Shown piece by piece: positions 23,081 to 30,904 of a stretch of DNA of 33,317 bases. The notes below the pieces were generated by a model that was not told where the DNA came from, made no database searches, and saw only the letters and a list, made by a program, of their open reading frames with translations. This DNA is from Aeromonas schubertii (lineage in GTDB: Bacteria; Pseudomonadota; Gammaproteobacteria; Enterobacterales; Aeromonadaceae), in assembly GCF_000820105.1 (NCBI RefSeq), contig NZ_CDDB01000030.1:1-33317 (forward strand). The letters are read 5' to 3'. Position 1 is the stretch's first letter; every line of letters starts with the position of its first letter. A program made the translations under genes and the position numbers.

Positions 23081-25636
23081 TTATTCAAGACGTCGCCGCT
23101 TGGCCAGTGCCGGTTCGATGGCCACCTGATACGCAAAAGCGGCCTGGTGTGAGGGGGGGACGTTATAGTGGCGATCGGCAAACACCCCCTGCTCGCTAAA
23201 GCGCTGGGCAAAGTAATCGGCAAAACGGGCCCCCTCCATCCCGACCAGCTCTTGCCGGTGCCGCTCCAGAAACTCCCGCACCGGCTCAAAACCCGCCTCC
23301 ATCGCCGCCGCCATGGCGGCCTCATAGTCAAAGCGGGTTCGGATCTCGCTGAGCTTCACCCCCTTCTTGTCCCCCCGGGTCTGGAACAGTCGAGTGACCA
23401 GATAGGTCAGATTATGCAGCTGGGGCAGCTTGTTTTTGGAGAGATAGGAGTAGGCGAGCCGCGACAGATCCGTCTCCACCGTCATGGTGAAGTCGAGGAG
23501 AAACGAGATGCCCCGCCAGGGGTGTCGGTTGGTCTGCGACGCTATCTCCAACTGGCTGGCAATCTCCTCCCGATCGGGAGCCAATAGGGCGGGCTGCGCC
23601 ACCGGGTGTCGACTCACCGGCACCGGCGCCTCGCCGGCCGCCTCGAAGCGAGGTGCAAAATGCGCCTCCAGCTCGGCCCTGTTACAGGCAACCAGGCTGG
23701 AGGAGAGCCCCTCGTACTCGGCACCATTGGGACTGAACGCGGGTCGCGCCCCCTCCCTTAGCAAGAGGGTGCCATCGATAAAGAGGTTGGGTTCGGGGGC
23801 ATAAGGGAGCATGGGATCCAGGGCGGCGTAGCGAACCCGGATCCCCATGTCCTCCCGAATGGCCGCCTCGAAGGCATCCAGCTTTTGCCGGTGCGCCTGT
23901 GGCATGAGGTGGTCGGGATAGCGCGCCGCCGTCATCGCGATCAGCCTCTCTCGCGGCTGCGGCCGGTAACCACCCGCGATCATCAGGGGACGCAGGGTGC
24001 CGCCGCTCTCGTCTTCGGCCAACCTGGCATCGATATCGTCGAAAATATGCAGGCCGCTTTCCAGCAAGCGCGAGCCGGTGTCGAAGTCTTGAAACGACAG
24101 ATAGGGCGCCCACCCCAGCCCGGCAAAGTGGCGCACCAGACTCAAGGTCGCCTCGCTGTACATGAGCGTGTTTCGCATGGTGCCGTAGGGAAACTTGCTG
24201 CCCCTAAACGTCATGGGCACCAGCTGCACCTCAACGGCCAGGTTGGCCAGCCCCCCATTAGCCTGTGCCACGGCCGCCCTTACGGCCTCGCCGGCCGCCT
24301 CCGGGCCGTTAACCCCCAGCACGATGGCCACCCGCTGCAGAGTGTCGGCCGCCAATCCCCGGGTCATCGCCGCCACTACCTCGGGCAGTCGCGCCAGCTC
24401 CCCGTAAGGCAAGATGGTGTTGATCACATAGGCCACACGAGCAGAGACCCGCCACAGGTTGAACAGGGGAATATGCCTGTCCACCAGCTGCGCACTGCGA
24501 ATGGCAAAGTAGCGGCGCCCGCTGTCGAGATGGGTCTGGCCACAGGGGTAGTGGCTACTGGCGGCCGCGTTTATCTCGGCGGGTGCCCGCTGGGAGCCGG
24601 TGGGGGCATCGGCGCCTTCGCCGATGGCGCTGTGCACAGCCGCCAGATCGAGGCGCAGGGCGTGAGCCTGCAACCACTCGGGAGAGATGGCATCGAGCTC
24701 GTCTTGCTCAAGGCGCTGCGGGCAATAGGCCAGGTGCTGCTCACCCGGCGCGGCCCCGTCGACTTGGTCAAAGACCAGCAGGGCAGACTGGAGCCCCTCA
24801 TCGCGCTCATCGACCAGCCGCCCACCGGCGCTGCGGGTACGCGCAAAGGCCCATCCCGAGACAATCTCATACTCCTGGGCCAGGCGCCCTGCGACGAAGT
24901 GGTAGTAATAACCGTGAGCGGGAAAGACCAACCGCTGACCGAGCCGCACCGTGGGCATGAGGGCCAGATAACGCTCCCTCACGACTCCCGGGGTCGATTG
25001 TGGCGTCACCTCGGCAATGCCCAGCCCCTCATGACAGCGCCCCCCTCTCATGACCCGCAAGCCCCGGGGCAGGGCGGTTCGGGTGGTGGCCACCCAGCGC
25101 GTCCCCCATGGATCCGGTTGTGGCATCAGGGTCACTTCCTGCTCCTGCGCCGTCCCGGCCAACGTGAAATGGGGAGTGATAAAGCGCTGCAGGGAGGCGG
25201 GTGGGCAGGTCACCTGCAGCGCGTAGTGAAACACCTCGCGGGGCTCGGTATCCTGGACGATCACCTCGCTCGGGTAGGGATACGCCTCCCCCGATCCCCC
25301 CGCCACCTGCCCCCCTTGGGAGGGTGCCGCGGCGCCCCTCATTCCGCTCGGGCCCTGTCTCGCCCCGAGCCGACCCTGCACCCGCGTCTGCACCTCCTGG
25401 CTCACCAGTGGCGCCGCGCGCTCGCTGATCAGCCACTCCCCCTGGGCTCCCGGCTTCAGCAGGGCGACATCGGGCGTGTCGGCCAACAGGAGCAGCTCTC
25501 CGGACTCGAGCCCCCGCCACACCATTGCCTTGCTCATGCCCGGCGGCGCGTCAACGTGCGCATGGGCAAGATGGGCTTCGATATGAAGGGCGTCGTGAGC
25601 CATCAGCTCATCCAGACGTATGATGCGATATTTCAT
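23081..25636 (-). CDS. Large unassigned protein with a GT-A glycosyltransferase-like core
   Basis: An 851-residue protein I do not recognise. A Gly/Pro/Ala-rich linker is at about 91-118; N-terminal and middle domains (1-90, 120-340) have no motif I know. Residues about 400-625 read like a GT-A nucleotide-sugar fold: strand AYVINTILPYG, strand RVAIVLGVNG, strand VEVQLVPMTF, FPYGTMRNTLMYS (like the xRN step of family 2 transferases), PYLSFQDFDTGSR with a DxD-type metal motif at Asp517/Asp519, and PNLFIDGTLLL. No signal peptide or membrane segment is seen, so it is cytoplasmic or exported by a specialised route. ATG 25636 has GGAG 6 nt upstream. It lies beside an XRE repressor and gene debris, suggesting an accessory locus. 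Confidence 0.72.
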   Translation of the reverse strand: MKYRIIRLDELMAHDALHIEAHLAHAHVDAPPGMSKAMVWRGLESGELLLLADTPDVALLKPGAQGEWLISERAAPLVSQEVQTRVQGRLGARQGPSGMRGAAAPSQGGQVAGGSGEAYPYPSEVIVQDTEPREVFHYALQVTCPPASLQRFITPHFTLAGTAQEQEVTLMPQPDPWGTRWVATTRTALPRGLRVMRGGRCHEGLGIAEVTPQSTPGVVRERYLALMPTVRLGQRLVFPAHGYYYHFVAGRLAQEYEIVSGWAFARTRSAGGRLVDERDEGLQSALLVFDQVDGAAPGEQHLAYCPQRLEQDELDAISPEWLQAHALRLDLAAVHSAIGEGADAPTGSQRAPAEINAAASSHYPCGQTHLDSGRRYFAIRSAQLVDRHIPLFNLWRVSARVAYVINTILPYGELARLPEVVAAMTRGLAADTLQRVAIVLGVNGPEAAGEAVRAAVAQANGGLANLAVEVQLVPMTFRGSKFPYGTMRNTLMYSEATLSLVRHFAGLGWAPYLSFQDFDTGSRLLESGLHIFDDIDARLAEDESGGTLRPLMIAGGYRPQPRERLIAMTAARYPDHLMPQAHRQKLDAFEAAIREDMGIRVRYAALDPMLPYAPEPNLFIDGTLLLREGARPAFSPNGAEYEGLSSSLVACNRAELEAHFAPRFEAAGEAPVPVSRHPVAQPALLAPDREEIASQLEIASQTNRHPWRGISFLLDFTMTVETDLSRLAYSYLSKNKLPQLHNLTYLVTRLFQTRGDKKGVKLSEIRTRFDYEAAMAAAMEAGFEPVREFLERHRQELVGMEGARFADYFAQRFSEQGVFADRHYNVPPSHQAAFAYQVAIEPALAKRRRLE

Positions 25637-25716
25637 CGGTGACTCCATGTCCAGGGGATATACCGCCCCCCGGCACGAAGGCGGTCCACGCTTCAACCTA
25701 GTCATGCCAGGCTGAA

Positions 25717-25735
25717 CTTAGACTTAACCGAGTCT
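25717..25735. promoter_or_regulatory. Inverted repeat between the XRE repressor and the large gene
   Basis: AGACT-TAACCG-AGTCT (25720-25735), with two overlapping ACTTA copies just to the left, in an AT-richer intergenic spacer. It could be an operator for the adjacent repressor. Support is weak. Confidence 0.25.
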
Positions 25736-25802
25736 TTATTGAAAAGAGATAACAGAAGGTAATATCGTCACCCCGCCTTGCCGGCGGTCGAGGCAACAGG
25801 GC

Positions 25803-26207
25803 TCAGGCATCCTCTAGGCGGCGGCCAAACTCCCGGGCGAAGGCCAGATCGAGAAAGCCGTCCCCCTTCTTGTGGGTACGCAGGAATTGGTAATAGGCAA
25901 GCAGCCTGACCAGCTGTTCGGTCTCCAGGGGCGGCAGGCTCTCCTGCTCGGCGAGCAGGCTGCGGGCGGCCAGCAGGGCCTCCCTGTCGACCACTTCGGC
26001 CTGACGGTAGAGGTAACCGCAGCCGGTGGCGAGCCACTCCAGAGAGCAGTTGGCCCCCATGGCGATCTGGTTGGCCTTGGCCAGGCCCGGCTCGGCCCCC
26101 TTGAGGTATTTACGGATCAGCGCCTCGGAGAGGCCCACCTTGCGGGCGAAGGCGCTGATGCTCCCCTCCCCGATGAGCACAGCCAGGCGCTCGGCAAATC
26201 CGGACAT
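25803..26207 (-). CDS. XRE-family helix-turn-helix regulator (phage repressor-like)
   Basis: A 134-residue protein with an N-terminal helix-turn-helix (about residues 5-55: SAFARKVGLSEALIRKYLKG, then GLAKANQIAMGANCSLEWLATG), of the type found in Mu-like and other phage repressors. The C-terminal part (about 70-134) is helical and may allow dimer formation. GGAG lies 8 nt before ATG 26207. It is followed on the same strand by the 851-residue gene, 166 bp downstream, and preceded by the remains of an activator gene, so it may be left from a mobile element or control the large gene. The operator is unknown. Confidence 0.83.
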   Translation of the reverse strand: MSGFAERLAVLIGEGSISAFARKVGLSEALIRKYLKGAEPGLAKANQIAMGANCSLEWLATGCGYLYRQAEVVDREALLAARSLLAEQESLPPLETEQLVRLLAYYQFLRTHKKGDGFLDLAFAREFGRRLEDA

Positions 26208-26273
26208 AAGAAGACTCCGGCTCGAGTGAAAACGGGCCTCATCTTGTCACTGCCCCCCCTCGGGATCAAGGCA

Positions 26274-26544
26274 TCACTCCGACAACAGTCGCTGATGACC
26301 TCTGTAGATTTCGGCCCGGCCGGGCCGACAGAAGCCCGCCAGGGTGAGGCCGGTCTGCTCGGCCCGCTCGATAACGTTCTTCAGCTCGCGGATGTTGCCG
26401 TACCAGAGGCGCGAGACCAGCATCTTCATGGCATCGGCAGGAATGGCGGTGATGGTGCGGCGCATCCGCTTGGCGATCTTCTTGATAAAGAAGTTGACCA
26501 GCAGCGGTATGATCTGATTCACCGACATGGGAACTTAATGACAC
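26274..26544 (-). pseudogene. Remnant of a sigma-54 activator (FhlA/NorR-like), C-terminal AAA part
   Basis: An 84-residue fragment on the minus strand reads IIPLLVNFFIKKIAKRMRR, then IPADAMKMLVSRLWYGNIREL and NVIERAEQTG. This corresponds to the end of a sigma-54 AAA+ domain, where functional proteins have EDIPLLV and WPGNVRELENVIERA; the family-typical Pro of WPGN is Tyr here. The Walker motifs, GAFTGA loop and DNA-binding domain are gone, and TAA stands just upstream of the first codons. It is non-functional debris, probably of an FhlA-like activator. The rest of 26208-26684 holds no gene I can support. Confidence 0.72.
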
Positions 26545-26684
26545 CGTTTTTAACCCAAAAGCCCGGGTGATGACCCGTTCCCGTCAACAGATAGAACCAG
26601 AGTTCGAACCAGGAGGTGCCCCTCTCTTGCCACCCACCTCTACCTTGGCCAAGATGGGACCCTTGTCATCACGGAGCTTTCACC

Positions 26685-27578
26685 ATGCAACGCCTCTCTT
26701 TGCACCCCCAAGGGCCCGAGTTCTCCCGTCTTATCATGGGCTATTGGCGCCTGATGGAGTGGCAGCTCTCTGCCGCCGAGCTGCTCGATTTCATGAAATT
26801 TCACCTCGATCTCGGCATCACCACCATAGATCACGCCGATATCTACGGCGGATATCGGTGTGAGGCGGCCTTTGGTGCCGCCCTGCGTCTCGAGCCTTCC
26901 CTGCGCGATCGCATGGAGGTGGTGAGTAAATGTGGTATTGCGCTGACCGCCAATCCGGCCCACCGGCTCAACCACTACAACACGAGCCGCGATCACATCA
27001 TCGAGAGTGCCGAGCGCTCTCTCTCCAACCTCGGTGTCGATTGTCTGGATCTGCTGCTCATTCACAGACCCGACCCCCTGATGGAGGCTGACGAGGTTGC
27101 CGATGCCTTCGTGCGCCTTAAAGAGGCTGGCAAGGTACGCCACGTCGGGGTGTCCAACTTCACCCCGAGCCAGTTCACCCTGCTGCAGTCCCGCCTTCCC
27201 TTCCCTCTGGTCACCAACCAGGTGGAGATCTCGCCCCTCCAGCAGGGCGTGACCCTGGACGGCACTCTGGATCAATGTCAGCAGCTGGGGATCCGCCCCA
27301 TGGCCTGGTCCTGTCTCGGCGGTGGCCGCCTGTTCAGCGCGCCCGAGTATCAGCCCCTTCGCCAGGAGCTCGAGGCGATCCGTACCGAGCTGGGTTGTGA
27401 TAGCATCGAGCAGGTGGTCTACGCTTGGGTGCTGATGCTCCCCTCCAGGCCACTGCCCATCCTGGGCTCGGGCAAACGCGAGCGGATCGCACAGGCGGCA
27501 AACGCTGTCGCTATTGGATTGTCGCGTCAGCAGTGGTTTCGCATCCGCAAGGCGGCACTGGGCTATGACGTCCCCTGA
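26685..27578 (+). CDS. ydhF: YdhF family aldo/keto reductase
   Basis: A 297-residue NAD(P)H-dependent reductase that closely resembles E. coli YdhF as recalled (APQGPEFSRFVMGYWRLM at the start, the same QQWFRIRKAALGYDVP ending). The AKR motifs are visible: TTIDHADIYGGY with the catalytic Asp-Tyr pair, CLDLLLIHRPDPLMEADEVA, GKVRHVGVSNFTPSQF and QVEISPLQ. I chose ATG 26685; the extension back to 26616 has no YdhF counterpart. It is probably monocistronic and ends at a hairpin terminator. The physiological substrate is unknown. Confidence 0.93.
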   Translation: MQRLSLHPQGPEFSRLIMGYWRLMEWQLSAAELLDFMKFHLDLGITTIDHADIYGGYRCEAAFGAALRLEPSLRDRMEVVSKCGIALTANPAHRLNHYNTSRDHIIESAERSLSNLGVDCLDLLLIHRPDPLMEADEVADAFVRLKEAGKVRHVGVSNFTPSQFTLLQSRLPFPLVTNQVEISPLQQGVTLDGTLDQCQQLGIRPMAWSCLGGGRLFSAPEYQPLRQELEAIRTELGCDSIEQVVYAWVLMLPSRPLPILGSGKRERIAQAANAVAIGLSRQQWFRIRKAALGYDVP

Positions 27579-27604
27579 GCCCGGGTTGCTTCAAACAAAA
27601 ACGA

Positions 27605-27634
27605 AGAAGGCACCCATGGGTGCCTTCTCTTGTT
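27605..27634. terminator. Bidirectional Rho-independent terminator
   Basis: An 11-bp stem (27605-27615 with 27618-27628) and a 2-nt gap at its centre, followed by CTTGTT, between the convergent ydhF and RRM genes. Confidence 0.82.
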
Positions 27635-27645
27635 GCATCGCTGCA

Positions 27646-27927
27646 TTAGTGGCGCGGTGAGCGCGGTGGACGGCGCGGCGCATCCGTTTTCGGTTTGGCC
27701 TGGTTGACGGTCAGGGTACGACCACCGACTTCGGTGCCATGCAGCCCCTTGATCGCCGCCTCGGCTTCGCTGCCAACCGGCATCTCGATAAACCCGAAAC
27801 CCTTGGACTTGCCGGTTTCACGATCCATGATGATGTCAGCCTTCTCGACCTGACCAAACTGAGAAAAAATCCGCTCCAGTTCGTCATTGGTCATCCGGTA
27901 CGACAGATTTCCTACATAAATCTTCAT
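27646..27927 (-). CDS. RRM-type RNA-binding protein
   Basis: A 93-residue protein made of one RNA recognition motif. RNP2 (IYVGNLSYR) starts at residue 3 and RNP1 (KGFGFIEM) is near 41-48; a short tail rich in Arg and Pro follows. Small single-RRM proteins of this kind bind single-stranded RNA and are often cold-induced in bacteria. I start it at ATG 27927 (MKIYVGNLSY), the family N-terminus; the upstream frame to 27987 has none of these features. The mRNA has a leader of about 140 nt with hairpins. Confidence 0.9.
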   Translation of the reverse strand: MKIYVGNLSYRMTNDELERIFSQFGQVEKADIIMDRETGKSKGFGFIEMPVGSEAEAAIKGLHGTEVGGRTLTVNQAKPKTDAPRRPPRSPRH

Positions 27928-28005
27928 GCCATCCACTCTCGATTCAGGTGCCTTCACTGTGCATTCACCACCCCAAGGTAAGGGCACAACCCTTCGGGCT
28001 GCTTG

Positions 28006-28020
28006 CCGGGACTCTCCCGG
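28006..28020 (-). promoter_or_regulatory. Hairpin in the long 5' leader of the RRM gene
   Basis: CCGGGACTCTCCCGG is a 6-bp perfect stem about 80 nt before the RRM start codon. It lies in a leader of about 140 nt that also has a smaller CCC/GGG hairpin near 27990. It could take part in temperature or autogenous control. Confidence 0.35.
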
Positions 28021-28071
28021 CCTTCCCTGTCACAGCCAAACCACAGCAAACAGGCAAGTCACTCCTTGGGC

Positions 28072-28100
28072 AGTATCCGGTCTTTAGACTGAATTGTCGA
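28072..28100 (-). promoter_or_regulatory. Candidate sigma-70 promoter of the RRM gene
   Basis: On the minus strand TCGACA (28100-28095) and GATACT (28077-28072) are separated by 17 nt. Transcription would start near 28065, giving a leader of about 140 nt. The promoter lies in the gap before the neighbouring gene's end at 28109. Confidence 0.55.
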
Positions 28101-28108
28101 GAAATTAG

Positions 28109-28657
28109 TCAGCCTTCCTGCAGGGGGGCCAACACCCGCTTTAGTGCACGCTGGCTGTGCCAGGCGCGGCGAAAAGCGAAGCGATAGATGCCGGGACTGA
28201 TCTCGTAGGCCTGCTCTCGCCCCAGCTGGAGCAGGGCGAGCGCCTCTGCCAACTGTGCCTCATCAAGTGTGAGATCCAGGGCAAAGCCCAGCCACTCCCC
28301 CTGATGTCCAAGCTGACGCTCGAGACACACCCCGTAAAGCACGCTGCGAGGCAGTGCCAGGGCCAGATCCCGACTCGGGCAGAGCAGATAGAGGTGCCTC
28401 TCGTCCCAGCCCAGCTCGGCCAGCCGCCAGGGCTGCCAGCTGCGGGGCAACAGAAGCATCAGCGCGACCAGGCCCCCAAACGTGAGTGCCGCCCAACGGG
28501 CTGCATCCATGGCTCCCCAACCGGCGGCCCCCCAACTGCTCGCCAGCAGGGCCAGCAGCAAGATCAGGGCAATCACAGGTCGATAGGCATGTGCGGCGGG
28601 CATCAACAGGGTGGTTTCAGTACGACGACTGAGAGCGGTCACGGTAAGCGGGGGCAT
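28109..28657 (-). CDS. Hypothetical membrane protein (182 aa)
   Basis: A 182-residue protein with two hydrophobic segments (about residues 28-46, VIALILLLALLASSWGAAG, and 55-72) followed by a soluble C-terminal domain of about 105 residues (WQPWRLAELGWDERHLYLL, ending RALKRVLAPLQEG). I do not recognise a family; the layout is similar to bacterial PH-domain-like small membrane proteins, a weak comparison. AGGAG stands 7 nt before ATG 28657, which decides the start over an upstream frame to 28762. It is divergent from mepA. Confidence 0.68.
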   Translation of the reverse strand: MPPLTVTALSRRTETTLLMPAAHAYRPVIALILLLALLASSWGAAGWGAMDAARWAALTFGGLVALMLLLPRSWQPWRLAELGWDERHLYLLCPSRDLALALPRSVLYGVCLERQLGHQGEWLGFALDLTLDEAQLAEALALLQLGREQAYEISPGIYRFAFRRAWHSQRALKRVLAPLQEG

Positions 28658-28736
28658 AGTAGACTCCTGAGATCGGGGGCCTATTGTGGCGACCGGCCAA
28701 GTCGCTGGCAAGGGAGTGCCTGTCGCCCTCTGTTGT

Positions 28737-28745
28737 TGGTATGCT
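28737..28745 (+). promoter_or_regulatory. Candidate extended -10 promoter of mepA
   Basis: TGGTATGCT has the extended -10 pattern TGnTATGCT. The matching -35 (TGCCTG at 28717-28722) is poor. It lies about 50 nt before the mepA ATG. Confidence 0.35.
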
Positions 28746-28791
28746 CTTCCCACCGTTTTCATGACGACACCCAGCCAGGAGCCCGGTTTTT

Positions 28792-29526
28792 ATGCTCGCA
28801 ACCCTGTTACTCACCGCCGCCTTGCAGGCAGAGGCCATCGGCAGTTATGCCGCCGGCTGTCTGAAAGGCGCCGAGGCGCTCCCCCTCTCGGGCACAGGCT
28901 ACGAGGTGATCCGTGCCAAGCGGCTGCGCTATTACGGTCATCCGGATCTTATCGACTATCTGGAGCGGCTGGCGCGCCAAACCCGTCAGGCGGGGCTGCC
29001 CAACCTCTATATTGCCGATCTGGCCATGGCCCACGGCGGCCCCTTTCGCAGTGGACACAGCAGCCACCAGACAGGCCTCGATGCGGATATCTGGTTTCGC
29101 ATGAGCGACAAGCCCATCGGGGACAACGAGCGTGATGCCCCGCGTGAGTGGCCCCTCATCGACGAGCCCAGCTATCGCCTCTTACCGGGTCGCTTCGGCC
29201 AACAGCAGATGACTCTGCTTCGTCTGGCCGCCCAATCTCCCCGGGTGGAGCGCATCTTTATCAACCCGGCCATCAAGGGTGAGGTGTGTCGCCGTGCGCC
29301 CAACGCCGCCTGGGTTGGCAAGTTGCGTCCCTGGGTCGGGCACTTCAGCCATTTTCATGTGCGCCTGAGCTGCCCGCCGGGCAGCCCGGAGTGTGTAAAC
29401 CAGGCGCCGATCCCACCCGGTAATGGCTGTGGCGAAGAGCTCGCCTCCTGGCTCAAAGACAAGCCCCAGTTACCCAGGGTCTCTCGGGTACGCCCACCCC
29501 CCCCGCTGCCCGAGCGCTGTGGATGA
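28792..29526 (+). CDS. mepA: MepA, penicillin-insensitive murein endopeptidase
   Basis: A 244-residue periplasmic zinc endopeptidase that cuts D-alanyl-meso-DAP cross-links in peptidoglycan. The metal motif GHSSHQTGLDADIW provides His92 and Asp99, and GHFSHFHVRLSCP near 183-195 provides the other His ligands. Six or more Cys, including the CG ending, fit disulfides in the periplasm. The signal peptide is short (about 1-14, ending QAEA). AGGAG lies before ATG 28792 at slightly long spacing. It is the standard MepA in a slightly short form (about 270 residues is typical). Confidence 0.92.
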   Translation: MLATLLLTAALQAEAIGSYAAGCLKGAEALPLSGTGYEVIRAKRLRYYGHPDLIDYLERLARQTRQAGLPNLYIADLAMAHGGPFRSGHSSHQTGLDADIWFRMSDKPIGDNERDAPREWPLIDEPSYRLLPGRFGQQQMTLLRLAAQSPRVERIFINPAIKGEVCRRAPNAAWVGKLRPWVGHFSHFHVRLSCPPGSPECVNQAPIPPGNGCGEELASWLKDKPQLPRVSRVRPPPPLPERCG

Positions 29527-29585
29527 TGTTCAATCCCATACCAACCTGATATGGTGATACGACTCAAATCATTAAGGAGAACAAG

Positions 29586-30179
29586 ATGATAGAGCGCACG
29601 TTACGGCGCCGCCTGCAACAGATGCTGGCCCTGATCCCCCTGCTTTTTATGCTCACAGGCTGTGGCGTCAACACCATTCCCGAGCTCGATGAGCAGGTCA
29701 AGGCGAGCTGGGCCCAGGTGGAGAATCAGTATCAGCGCCGCGCCGACCTCATCCCCAACCTGGTGGCCACCGTGCAAGGTTATGCCAAGCACGAGCAAGA
29801 GACCCTCAAAGCCGTTACCGATGCCCGCGCCCGGGTGGGCAGCGTGCAGGTGAGCGATCCGGCCCAGTTTCAGGCTTATGAGCAGGCCCAAAATCAACTC
29901 TCGAGCGCCCTTTCCCGCCTCATGGTCGTGGTCGAACGCTACCCCGAGCTCAAGGCTGATCGGCAGTTTATGACGCTGCAAGCCCAGTTGGAGGGCACTG
30001 AAAACCGCATCAGCGTGGCACGACGCGACTATATCGAGTCGGTGCGCCGCTTCAATACCGAGATCCGCACCTTCCCCGGCGTCATCTGGTCCAAGCTGCT
30101 CTACTCGGATCTCGACGCCAAGCCCGGCTTCAGTGCCAAACCGGGTAGCGACGAGGCTCCCAAGGTGAGCTTCCAATGA
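29586..30179 (+). CDS. lemA: LemA family lipoprotein
   Basis: A 197-residue LemA protein with an N-terminal membrane segment and a lipobox (LTGC, Cys26). The LemA core reads SWAQVENQYQRRADLIPNLV, then VQGYAKHEQETLKAVTDARA, forming a long coiled helical bundle, and YPELKADRQFM and ENRISVARRDYIESVRRFNT further on. AAGGAG precedes the ATG by 6-7 nt. It is followed by two TPM-domain genes: the next ATG overlaps its stop (30176-30179), so translation is coupled. LemA function is not settled; envelope roles with TPM partners are typical. Confidence 0.92.
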   Translation: MIERTLRRRLQQMLALIPLLFMLTGCGVNTIPELDEQVKASWAQVENQYQRRADLIPNLVATVQGYAKHEQETLKAVTDARARVGSVQVSDPAQFQAYEQAQNQLSSALSRLMVVVERYPELKADRQFMTLQAQLEGTENRISVARRDYIESVRRFNTEIRTFPGVIWSKLLYSDLDAKPGFSAKPGSDEAPKVSFQ

Positions 30180-30889
30180 GCGCGGTTCCCCGACCTTGGT
30201 TGTTCTTGCTACTGCTTTGCACCTTTGCACTGCAGGCGGCCCCCGGTTTTCCGGCCTTAAGTGGCCGGGTCGTCGATGAGGCCAGGCTGCTCGATGCCGG
30301 CCAGCGCCAGAGCCTGACCAACCGCCTCGCCCGGTTCGAGCGCCAGAGTACCATTCAACTGGTGGTGGTCACCCTCCCCTCCCTGCAAGGCTATCCCATC
30401 GAAGAGATCGGCTATCAGCTGGGCCGCCGTTGGGGCATCGGCCAGAAGGACAAAAATAATGGTCTGCTCTTGATCGTGGCTCCTCAGGATCGCAAGGTTC
30501 GCATCGAAGTGGGCTACGGCCTGGAGGGCGATCTGCCCGATGCCATTGCCTCCAACATCATTCAGACCCGGATCCTGCCCCAGTTCCGTCAGGGAGACAT
30601 GGCTGCCGGCATCGATGCCGGTGTCACCGCCATCGAGCAGGCCCTGGCAGGGCAATATCAGGCACAGAGTGAAGAGAAGCAGGATAACGGCTTCTGGCTC
30701 TTCGTCATCATGGTGATCATCATGATCCTGCTGCAAACCTTCCGAGGTGGCCGGGGTGGTGGAGGTCGCGGTGGCCGACGCGGTATCTACATCGGCGGCG
30801 GCAGTGGTCTGTCGGGCGGATCCGGTGGCGGCGGTTTTCGCGGCGGTGGCGGCAGTTTCGGTGGCGGTGGCGCCTCCGGTGGTTGGTAA
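30176..30889 (+). CDS. TPM domain protein (YgcG family), Gly-rich tail
   Basis: A 237-residue protein with a signal peptide (about 1-22, ending LQAA), a TPM domain (about 30-150, GRVVDEARLLDAGQRQSL, IQLVVVTLPSLQGYPIEEI, NNGLLLIVAPQDRKVRIEVGYGLEG), one membrane helix (about 172-186) and a Gly-rich tail (about 189-237) full of GGG repeats ending SGGW. This is the usual YgcG architecture. TPM domains of related plant proteins have phosphatase activity; the bacterial role is unclear. It is coupled to lemA by an ATGA overlap and followed 15 nt later by a second TPM gene. Confidence 0.9.
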   Translation: MSAVPRPWLFLLLLCTFALQAAPGFPALSGRVVDEARLLDAGQRQSLTNRLARFERQSTIQLVVVTLPSLQGYPIEEIGYQLGRRWGIGQKDKNNGLLLIVAPQDRKVRIEVGYGLEGDLPDAIASNIIQTRILPQFRQGDMAAGIDAGVTAIEQALAGQYQAQSEEKQDNGFWLFVIMVIIMILLQTFRGGRGGGGRGGRRGIYIGGGSGLSGGSGGGGFRGGGGSFGGGGASGGW

Positions 30890-30904
30890 TTCGAGGACCC
30901 AGCA

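Noticed and set aside
23885-25642. 585-codon plus-strand open frame opposite the 851-residue gene
   Set aside because: It lies wholly antisense to a gene with a ribosome site and ordered fold-like segments, and its own sequence is low-complexity Gly/Arg/Gln-rich.
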